From NCBI GenBank assembly GCA_019638395.1, contig JAHBTX010000002.1:868001-932000 (forward strand): DNA of 64,000 bases, written 5' to 3'. A program made the position numbers and the translations under genes. Below are positions 52,528 through 59,492 of the stretch, piece by piece. The DNA comes from Cyclobacteriaceae bacterium. GTDB lineage: Bacteria; Bacteroidota; Bacteroidia; Cytophagales; Cyclobacteriaceae. The notes under the pieces were generated by a model. The model saw only the letters and a list, made by a program, of their open reading frames with translations, ran no database searches and had not been told where the DNA came from. The stretch's first letter is position 1; each line of letters opens with the position of its first letter.

Positions 52528-54184
52528 TGCCATTCAATTTAATGCTCAGGTTCCGGCAAGTGTGGTAATCACTGTTGCTGTTTTGTTATTCGCAATTTTT
52601 AGTTGGCTTGAATGGAAACGGCAGGCTCGATTTTTTTATGCGCGTTTAATTGCCTTGCTCATTGCAATACTGAGTTTAACAGCATTTGTATTGCGTCCTG
52701 CGTATTCTACTAATTCAGATTCTGCGGGTGTGATCGTGCTTACACCGGGCTACAATAAATCATCAGCGGATAGTCTTAAAAAGATTTATCAGCATTACCA
52801 TGTAGTGGCGACTGAACAGTTGGATAAAATCAACCAGTTGCTAGAATACAAAGATCAGATTCGGTTTGTGTTAGGTGTGGGACTACCAGCATACGTGTTA
52901 CCCGATTCAGGTTTTAATTTTTTAGCAAGCCCGCTTCCAACAGGAATAACACAGTTGCAGGTACCTGCAAAATTAATTGCCAATCGCAAGGCAAGTCTTA
53001 GTGGTGTATGGCATGGTGAGCCGGGTACTTTAACGTTGATTGGTCCTGAGGGAAAAATAGATTCTACTTCGGTAAGTGCAGGTTCATTTCAGCTTTCATT
53101 TATTCCGCAACAGCCCGGTAAATTTTTATACGAATTGGAGATTGATGGTAAGAAAGAATTACTGCCCTTGGAAATACACGCGCCCAAACCTTTAGATGTA
53201 TTGATTCTGCAACAATATCCGTCAGCCGAAATTCGGTATTTGAAAAACTTTCTGATTGATCAGGGACACCGCGTGGTAGTTCGTACACAAATTTCAAAAA
53301 ACAACTTCAGGTTTGAATTTGGTAATCGGGCTCCGGCCACGCTCTCGCGAATTACTACCGAGGCATTAAGTGATTTTGATTTATTGGTATTGGCCAATGA
53401 AAGTGCTGCGCTGGATGAAGCAGCCATTAAAGATGCGTTGCGAACCGGATTAGGTGTATTGTGGCTGCCATCTGAAAATGAGTTGGGAAAACCGCCTCTT
53501 GGTTTTGAGTTTGTAAAAGTTAATGCTGATACCGCGCTGGTGAATTTCGAAGATCAAACAGTTACACTATCGGCATGGCCTGTTAATGCAAGGAAAGATT
53601 TCGCGATCATTAAAAACAAAAATCGCGTGCTGGCCGGCTATAAGCGATTGGGCGCTGGTAAAGTTGGCTATCAATTATTGACAGAGACGTATCCACTAAT
53701 TGCAAAAGGACAAGCAAAGATTTACAATCACGTATGGACAAACGTAGTGGAAACGCTGGCGCGGATTTCTGCACAATCCACCGCTATGAAAATTACAAAC
53801 TCTTTTCCGGTTTACCCGGATGAACCACTCAACATTGAAGTGCTTGCTACTAACCCCGAAGTATATTTGGACAGCACACGGTTACCGCTGCTTGAACATG
53901 CAGTAATAGATAATTTGTGGAGTGCCACTGCGTGGGCCAAAGAAAATGGGTGGCATCAAATACTGTCGGCAACCGATTCAGTGACAACTAATTTTTTTGT
54001 TCCTGATTTTAATTCGTGGGTTGCGTTGCGGGCAGCAAACCTACAAAAGGCTACCAAAGAAAAAGCGGGAGGTTCATTAAAGTTTGAGGCGGATAAACTC
54101 AGTTACAAAACTGTTTCTCCAATCTTGTTTTTTGTGCTGTTTGTTTTGGCGATTGGATTTTTGTGGTTAGCGCCTAAGTTGTAG
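52520..54184 (+). CDS. BatA-like / glutamine amidotransferase-like membrane protein
   Basis: 554 residues. Starts MISAIQFNAQVPASVVITVA with a hydrophobic helix, then LEWKRQARFFYARLIALLIA and a second helix; two periplasmic regions; a Rossmann-like class I amidotransferase-type domain without an obvious catalytic Cys (LDVLILQQYPSAEIRYLKNF, FDLLVLANESAALDEAAIKD, GLGVLWLPSENELG), and a last membrane helix (SPILFFVLFVLAIGFLWLAP). Its ATG overlaps the DUF4175 stop by 8 bp. Last gene of the six-gene operon. No enzyme activity can be claimed. Its 3' end overlaps the convergent toxin gene by 11 bp. Confidence 0.78.
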   Translation: MISAIQFNAQVPASVVITVAVLLFAIFSWLEWKRQARFFYARLIALLIAILSLTAFVLRPAYSTNSDSAGVIVLTPGYNKSSADSLKKIYQHYHVVATEQLDKINQLLEYKDQIRFVLGVGLPAYVLPDSGFNFLASPLPTGITQLQVPAKLIANRKASLSGVWHGEPGTLTLIGPEGKIDSTSVSAGSFQLSFIPQQPGKFLYELEIDGKKELLPLEIHAPKPLDVLILQQYPSAEIRYLKNFLIDQGHRVVVRTQISKNNFRFEFGNRAPATLSRITTEALSDFDLLVLANESAALDEAAIKDALRTGLGVLWLPSENELGKPPLGFEFVKVNADTALVNFEDQTVTLSAWPVNARKDFAIIKNKNRVLAGYKRLGAGKVGYQLLTETYPLIAKGQAKIYNHVWTNVVETLARISAQSTAMKITNSFPVYPDEPLNIEVLATNPEVYLDSTRLPLLEHAVIDNLWSATAWAKENGWHQILSATDSVTTNFFVPDFNSWVALRAANLQKATKEKAGGSLKFEADKLSYKTVSPILFFVLFVLAIGFLWLAPKL

Positions 54185-54488
54185 GTGGATTTAAAATTCT
54201 TTCTAAGTTTTTTGGATCTTGACGGCTGTCCCAAATAGTAAGTAAAATAATTTTGGTCTCGGTCTCCTCGTAAATCAAAAAGTAATCTCTTACAATTTTG
54301 ATTCTCGCTTTAGCATCGTCTGTTCGTTTTCCGATTTGAGGAAATTCGCCTATGAGTTTTATGGCCTCTCTGAACTTTCTGTCAAGTGTTTTACTGTAAG
54401 TAGTGGACTGGTTATGAACATTCCAAAATGAGAGGATTTGTTTCCGATCGCGCTGAGTACGAGCTGACCAGATTACTTGTTTAGCCAT
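54174..54488 (-). CDS. RelE/ParE-family toxin
   Basis: 104 residues. ParE/RelE fold: VIWSARTQRDRKQILSFWNV, REAIKLIGEFPQIGKR, IKIVRDYFLIYEETETKIIL, LTIWDSRQDPKNL with the terminal RQDP typical of ParE-like toxins (W-(D/H)-x-RQ(D/N)P). ParE inhibits gyrase; RelE cleaves mRNA; the sequence fits the ParE-like class without the catalytic triad of RelE. It overlaps its antitoxin by 16 bp (54473-54488). Tail-to-tail overlap with the end of the operon at 54184. Confidence 0.92.
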   Translation of the reverse strand: MAKQVIWSARTQRDRKQILSFWNVHNQSTTYSKTLDRKFREAIKLIGEFPQIGKRTDDAKARIKIVRDYFLIYEETETKIILLTIWDSRQDPKNLERILNPPTT

Positions 54489-54709
54489 TCATCAATTTCC
54501 TTGTCAGCTTCTTCTGTTGACATAAACTGGCCGTTCTTAATTTGTTCTCTTGCTTCCCGAATAGCCTGCGTTTGTTGTTCATTCAGTTTATATACTTCGA
54601 TATTTTCTGACTCAATTCCAAGCAAACGAAATACCTCTTCAAGAATTCGCTCGTCTTCCGTTGTTTGAATCCTATCAATTAGTTTACTTTTTAGTTCCAA
54701 AGCCGACAT
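54473..54709 (-). CDS. Antitoxin of the RelE/ParE pair
   Basis: 78 residues. Upstream gene of the toxin, overlapping by 16 bp, the standard TA order. An N-terminal helical segment (LELKSKLIDRIQTTEDERIL), a linker, and a C-terminal acidic helix (EEADKEIDEWLNK) that should wrap the toxin. Not a typical ribbon-helix-helix by eye; it resembles the short Bacteroidota and cyanobacterial antitoxins with ILEEVFRLLG. A TATCTTCA box 17 nt upstream may be the promoter, shared with no other gene. Confidence 0.87.
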   Translation of the reverse strand: MSALELKSKLIDRIQTTEDERILEEVFRLLGIESENIEVYKLNEQQTQAIREAREQIKNGQFMSTEEADKEIDEWLNK

Positions 54710-54766
54710 AAGAAGTTAATTTAGATTGAAGATAACAGATTTTTTGTACTTCAACCAATTGGGCAC

Positions 54767-55265
54767 ATTTCAAATTGTTGCACCAAAACATTCGACCCCT
54801 ACGGGGTCGCTTTTGATTATTATGATATTTCTACCAATATCCGACTCCTAACGGAGTCTTATTTCACCTCAGAATCCCGATAAGGATTTGATTTAGGAAG
54901 AACCCCAAAGTCGAACCGATTACATTGGTATCTAGTGTTGAAGATACTCTACTCCTAACGCAGCCTTATTTCACCTTGGAATCCCGATAAGGATTTGATT
55001 TAGGGAGAACCCCAAAGTCGAACCGATTACATGGGTATCTAGTGTTGAAGATACTCTACTCCTAACGCAGCCTTATTTCACCTTGGAATCCCGATAAGGA
55101 TTTGATTTAGGGAGAACCACAAAGTCGAACCGATTACATTGGTATCTAGTGTTGAAGATACTCTACCTACTAACGGAATACCTGAAATCCCGATAGGGAT
55201 TTAATGTTGGTAGAAAGCTAGAACCAAGAGGCCGAGTCGATCCCGTAGGGATCGAATGTTGAAGT
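54767..55265. repeat. Modular hairpin repeat, locus 2
   Basis: Same module order as locus 1: GACCCCTACGGGGTC (54794-54808), GACTCCTAACGGAGTC (starting 54843), ATCCCGATAAGGAT, degenerate GATTACATTGGTATC in place of the fourth palindrome, then after the tandem array CTACTAACGGAA, ATCCCGATAGGGAT-TTAATGTTGGTAG and GATCCCGTAGGGATC-GAATGTTGAAG. It fills almost all of the 590-bp gap between the antitoxin gene and the gene at 55301. The inner tandem array is described separately. Confidence 0.8.
54844..55164. repeat. Three tandem 107-bp repeats
   Basis: Units start at 54844, 54951 and 55058, each beginning ACTCCTAACG and ending GTTGAAGATACTCT. Units 2 and 3 differ at about two positions; unit 1 differs at a few more (GGAGTCTTATTTCACCTCAGA against GCAGCCTTATTTCACCTTGGA). 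Each unit holds the second, third and decayed fourth palindromes of the modular element. Most likely an expansion by unequal crossing-over. Not CRISPR: the units are contiguous, without unique spacers. Confidence 0.88.
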
Positions 55266-55300
55266 AACCCTCAACAATTTTTGAAATACCCAATCAAATC

Positions 55301-55795
55301 TCAATTTCGAAAATCCGGATTCCACGTAAGTGAGTCTTCCACTTGCGATACAATTCGAGATGAACCGGAGACGATAATTTCATTGCCCCACTGCACGGTA
55401 ACAGTTTCAACACCATTCCAATAATTGAATAATTTATAAAACCAACCGGTGGCCACAAATCGGGATTGAGTGTCCGTGGTTACATCAGCGCGAACCCCTT
55501 TATTCAAAATTTGTTGATTGAGCTTGTCTTTAAACGACTCGATATTTTGATAGTCGTTTACAAACAATAAAACTTTCCTACCCGTGTATGTAAAAACAGA
55601 GGCCAGTAATATGGGCTGTAACCCCCCTAAAACCCAATTACTGAGAGAATATTCCAATAACGCTTTGCCACTGAGAAAATTGAGCAAAACAATAAAGCCG
55701 TTTAAAGCTAAAAGCAAAAGAAGAACGCTTCGAATAAAGATTTTAAATTGTAAAGGAGCTATTTCTTTTCGGATACGCATATTTTTAATCGGCAT
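55301..55795 (-). CDS. Hypothetical membrane protein coupled to a small antitoxin-like gene
   Basis: 164 residues with two hydrophobic helices (IFIRSVLLLLLALNGFIVLL and VLGGLQPILLASVFTYTG), then a soluble C-terminal part (INQQI-like KDKLNQQILNKGVRADVTTD, VETVTVQWGNEIIVSGSSRI) that resembles small beta-domain proteins. No recognised family. Its ATG at 55795 shares one base with the stop of the preceding gene (TAATG), so the two are likely translationally coupled. No function can be given. Confidence 0.68.
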   Translation of the reverse strand: MPIKNMRIRKEIAPLQFKIFIRSVLLLLLALNGFIVLLNFLSGKALLEYSLSNWVLGGLQPILLASVFTYTGRKVLLFVNDYQNIESFKDKLNQQILNKGVRADVTTDTQSRFVATGWFYKLFNYWNGVETVTVQWGNEIIVSGSSRIVSQVEDSLTWNPDFRN

Positions 55796-56025
55796 TAAAC
55801 TCGATTCTTTGCATGCTTTCTTACAGCTTTAACTTCTTTATTGATTTCATCCATTGTCATTTTGGAAAGCCCATACTTTTCAGCAAGCTCTATTGTTTTA
55901 TTTAAGTTTTGCTTAATTAATTCTTGACTAACTAACTCCAAAAATTCTGAAAATGAAATTTTATCTTTTTTGATTCCAAATTTATCAAGTTCTAATTCTG
56001 AAATCGAAACATTTAATGTTCTCAT
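55795..56025 (-). CDS. Small antitoxin-like protein
   Basis: 76 residues from the ATG at 56025 (MRTLNVSISELELDKFGIKK); a 20-residue longer frame from 56085 looks less natural. Pattern: strand RTLNVSISE, then a helix DKISFSEFLELVSQELIKQN, then LAEKYGLSKMTMDEINKEV and VKAVRKHAKNRV. This is the pattern of a Bacteroidota/cyanobacterial small protein usually found before a PIN-domain toxin. Here the next gene is not a PIN protein but a membrane protein. Antitoxin character is inferred from that family pattern. Confidence 0.68.
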   Translation of the reverse strand: MRTLNVSISELELDKFGIKKDKISFSEFLELVSQELIKQNLNKTIELAEKYGLSKMTMDEINKEVKAVRKHAKNRV

Positions 56026-56107
56026 ACAAATTATAAATGTTTGTCTGTCAAATTTACAAAATTCTAAATTCCTTTTGGGTGTCATCAGTGATTTGTCATA
56101 CCCCGCC

Positions 56108-57799
56108 TTACTTATAGAACTTCCAGCTCGTTTTAAAATCGCGCGTAAGCGGTTGATTGGTTAAGATGGCGCGTACCATTTCAACCGGCATGCTGTTTTC
56201 GCGTAGCACAGCATCGTGAAATTGTTTATAGGTCATCTTACCGCTATCAACCAATTCTTTCTTTAAGGCATAAAACTGAAAGCCGCCCGTCATGTACGCC
56301 AATTGATATAATGGCCCGTAGTTAGCAGTAAAACTTCTGCGCACTTCACCTTCGGCATTGGCGCGTTCAAAACCAACGCGATCCACCAAAAAGTCGATAC
56401 ACTGTTGTGGCGTCCATTTGCCTAAATGATAATTGAGTGAAAAGATAATCCGCGCACAACGGTGCATGCGCCAGAACAACATCCCAATTTTATCTTCAGG
56501 CCCACGTGGAAAATTCATATCCCACAAGATCAATTCCCAATACAACGCCCAGCCTTCGGTCCAGAAAGGGGTTCGGTAATGCCGATACGTTTTGTACCGA
56601 TTGTTCATAAACCCTTGCAGGTGATGGCCGGCAATTAATTCGTGATGCACCGTGGCCCGTGAGAAGTGTGGGTTGTTACCGCGCATGCTCATTAATTTGG
56701 CTTCATGATCCATCGCATCGGTTGGGTAAGAAATCTGCAACACTTCGCCACCTAAAAAGAACGGACTAATTAATTGTTGGCGTGGTGGAATCATGCGCAT
56801 GCGCCAGGTTTCTTCGGCAATAGGCGGAATGGTGAGCAAATCGTTTTTCTTAAGAAACGCGATCGATTCATCATACAACTTTAGCATGGCCTCGGGTTGT
56901 TGCCCTTCCGGCACATAACTTTGTTTTACTTTTTCCTGCGCGGCTTTCCAGTTATCACCAAAGCCCATCTCGCGGCTGGCTTTTAATAATTCGGCATCGC
57001 ACCACGCAAATTCCTTGTTGGCAATGTTTACTAACTCTTCGGGTGAGTAAGGTATCATTTCCAGTTGCAGCAGGCGCAACAACTCATCGCGGCCAATCGG
57101 ATTGCCGATAATGCCACTGCCATCATCTTTGGGGCGTGTAGCCGAATCGATTTTGGTTTTGAGTGCGTTGGCATATTTGGTTAGTACACTATCCAGTTGC
57201 TGATACGGCCGCTTTACCCACCAGGTAAATTGCGGATCATATCCTTCATAAAAATCATATACACTTTTTAGGGCAGCTTGCTGGCCACCGATGATGCTGG
57301 CCGCACGGTTAGCTAATGCGGCTGTTACGTTTGGTTCTTGTGCAAGTTTTTGCATCGCACCCTGAACGCTTTTTTTAATATCGTTTAACTGCTGTGCCAC
57401 TTCATCGCTTTTAAGGTGTAAACCGCGCCTGCGTTTCTTTTCTATTTCATAAACCGGGTTGGCATAGGCTGTTAACTTGCTTACCTGGGTAGCTTCTTTT
57501 TCTTCCTGCGCCAATAATCCCAGTTCATTTTCAAAAATGCGCTTCATCATAATGTAATCCACCTTGCCTCCGGTAGAAAAACTTTCGAAGGGCAATTGTT
57601 GCAGGCGGGTGAGGTAGTCTTTATAAAATTGGTTGAAGCGATCTCTGCGCTCTTGCGTGCCTTGTACAAAGTAGAACCGCTCCAGACTACCGCGGTCAGC
57701 TTCGTATTGCACAATTAGCGGGTAAACCTCGCTGGGCATTTCGGTTTGCCCGAAGGAATAAAATGTAACAACGAATAAAAATAAGGTGAGCGCGCGCAT
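56108..57799 (-). CDS. DUF885-family peptidase-like protein
   Basis: 563 residues; signal peptide MRALTLFLFVVTFYSFGQ. The DUF885 motif HHELIAGHHLQGF (HExxxH-like, about residue 383-395) is followed by FWTEGWALYWELILWD (E-G-W-A-L-Y), the metal-binding pair seen in DUF885 proteins, which are distantly M-type metallopeptidases. The C-terminal YQLAYMTGGFQFYALKKELV and HDAVLRENSMPVEMVRAIL are also typical. Secreted enzyme of unknown substrate. Runs as a single gene, in the same direction as the two small genes, with about 20 nt from its stop to the 56085 region. Confidence 0.9.
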   Translation of the reverse strand: MRALTLFLFVVTFYSFGQTEMPSEVYPLIVQYEADRGSLERFYFVQGTQERRDRFNQFYKDYLTRLQQLPFESFSTGGKVDYIMMKRIFENELGLLAQEEKEATQVSKLTAYANPVYEIEKKRRRGLHLKSDEVAQQLNDIKKSVQGAMQKLAQEPNVTAALANRAASIIGGQQAALKSVYDFYEGYDPQFTWWVKRPYQQLDSVLTKYANALKTKIDSATRPKDDGSGIIGNPIGRDELLRLLQLEMIPYSPEELVNIANKEFAWCDAELLKASREMGFGDNWKAAQEKVKQSYVPEGQQPEAMLKLYDESIAFLKKNDLLTIPPIAEETWRMRMIPPRQQLISPFFLGGEVLQISYPTDAMDHEAKLMSMRGNNPHFSRATVHHELIAGHHLQGFMNNRYKTYRHYRTPFWTEGWALYWELILWDMNFPRGPEDKIGMLFWRMHRCARIIFSLNYHLGKWTPQQCIDFLVDRVGFERANAEGEVRRSFTANYGPLYQLAYMTGGFQFYALKKELVDSGKMTYKQFHDAVLRENSMPVEMVRAILTNQPLTRDFKTSWKFYK

Positions 57800-57932
57800 G
57801 GTCTTTTTGTTTTTAGAAAGCTAAAGTTTTTTCAGAGAAAATTTTACAAATTGATATGGATGTGGCAAACTGTGATGCTATGCGGTATAATTTTCTTTAC
57901 AACATAGGCACATGGGGAACATATAAGATTAT

Positions 57933-57940
57933 TACCTTCG
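57933..57940 (+). promoter_or_regulatory. Candidate -7 box (TACCTTCG) of the MATE transporter gene
   Basis: TAnnTTcG, one mismatch to the consensus, 10 nt before the ATG at 57951. An ATGTGCCTATG-type repeat (reverse complement) is just upstream at 57903-57915. Confidence 0.35.
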
Positions 57941-57950
57941 CCACCGCTTT

Positions 57951-59288
57951 ATGGAACTTCGCTTAACCACCGGCTACAAACAAATTCTTTTTATGGCATT
58001 GCCAATCTCTTTGGCTATGCTGGTGCCGCAGATCAACTTCATTACCAATAATATTTTTCTGGGTATGCTGGGCGAGCAGCAATTGGCCAGTGCCGGCATC
58101 ACCGGTGTGTACTACCTGATTTTTGCCGTGATTGGTAATGGATTGAATAACGGCTTGCAAGCCTTGATTGCCCGCAGGGCCGGTCAAAACCTTCCGAAGG
58201 AGATAGGGCGATTGTTTTATAATGGAGTTTGGGTGGCGTTAACCATTGCCGCGCTGGGTATTACCGCTACCTATTTGTTTGCGCCAATGGTAATGCGCGC
58301 CTTTATTCACGATGCCGCCATTGCCGATCAGGTCATAAACTTTTTACTGATACGAATCTGGGGCTTGCCCTTTCTTTACTTATATGTAATGCGTAATGCC
58401 TTGCTGGTAGGCACTAACCAAACACGGTTTTTAGTTTGGGGAACATTAGCCGAGGCATTGGTTAACATTGGTTTAGATTATACCATGATCTTCGGTCATT
58501 TTGGATTTCCGGCAATGGGTTTTAATGGGGCAGCATATGCATCCATCATTGCCGAAGCATCTGGCTTGTTGGTAATCTATGCGGTAATTCATGTAAAAGG
58601 TATTCACAAATCGTTTGCCTTTTTTGAGCAAACTAAAGTAGATTTCTCGGTTATCAAACTGATCTTAACAATCTCGGCCCCGTTAATTGTGCAGTTCGCC
58701 ATCAGCATTATGAGCTGGGAATACTTTTATATTCTGGTAGAGCATCACGGCCCCAGGGCTTTGGCTATCAGCAATACCATGCGTAACATCTTTGGTCTGT
58801 TTGGAATTTTTTGTTGGGCCTTTGCGGCCACAACCAATACCATGGTAAGTAATATAATTGGGCAGGGAAGAACAGAAGAGGTAATGCCGTTGATCCGGAG
58901 AGTGGTGCGCATGAGTTTAGGGATCAGTTTCTTTATTTTTATTATTCTAAACCTGATACCCGAATGGTTTTTATCGTTTTACAGCCAAGGCGATGAATTT
59001 ATTACCGAAGCCGTTCCAATCGTACGCATTGTTTCGTTCGCACTTTTAATGATGTCGTTTGGCACCATCTGGTTAAATGCAGTAACCGGCACCGGTAACT
59101 CGCGCGTAAACCTGCTGATTGAATTAATTACGATTGTGATTTACGTGGTGTATGTATATGTGGTGTTGGAATACCTGAATCTTTCTGTAGGATGGGGCTG
59201 GGTAAGCGAGTGGGTGTATTGGCTTAGTATGTTTTCGATGGCATTTTTTTATATGAAGTCAGGCCGGTGGAAAGGGAAAACAATTTAA
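57951..59288 (+). CDS. MATE-family efflux transporter
   Basis: 445 residues, 12 membrane helices in two homologous halves: LFMALPISLAMLVPQINFIT, NNIFLGMLGEQQLASAGITG, GLNNGLQALIARRAG (typical MATE loop), and the second half from ISAPLIVQFAISIMSWEYFY with ATTNTMVSNIIGQGR. Transports organic cations, lipids or drugs by Na+ or H+ antiport. Substrate not known. Similarity covers the full length. No regulator adjoins. Confidence 0.94.
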   Translation: MELRLTTGYKQILFMALPISLAMLVPQINFITNNIFLGMLGEQQLASAGITGVYYLIFAVIGNGLNNGLQALIARRAGQNLPKEIGRLFYNGVWVALTIAALGITATYLFAPMVMRAFIHDAAIADQVINFLLIRIWGLPFLYLYVMRNALLVGTNQTRFLVWGTLAEALVNIGLDYTMIFGHFGFPAMGFNGAAYASIIAEASGLLVIYAVIHVKGIHKSFAFFEQTKVDFSVIKLILTISAPLIVQFAISIMSWEYFYILVEHHGPRALAISNTMRNIFGLFGIFCWAFAATTNTMVSNIIGQGRTEEVMPLIRRVVRMSLGISFFIFIILNLIPEWFLSFYSQGDEFITEAVPIVRIVSFALLMMSFGTIWLNAVTGTGNSRVNLLIELITIVIYVVYVYVVLEYLNLSVGWGWVSEWVYWLSMFSMAFFYMKSGRWKGKTI

Positions 59289-59492
59289 CAACAACACGGC
59301 ACCATAATAAATTCTTTAAGTCTGATTAACTCACTATCTGGTGGTTCCAAACTGGCAATTTTTTTATCTTAGTACCTGATGTTACGTAGCGCATTGGCTT
59401 TACGTTCCGGCCTTTCCAGCCAATCGTTATCAGAAAAAACTTACAGAATTAGATTTACAGATAGTCAGCGCGAAATAAAATTAAAACGATAC

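Noticed and set aside
54844-55164. CRISPR-like array
   Set aside because: The 107-bp units are contiguous direct repeats with internal palindromes and no unique spacers; no cas genes nearby.
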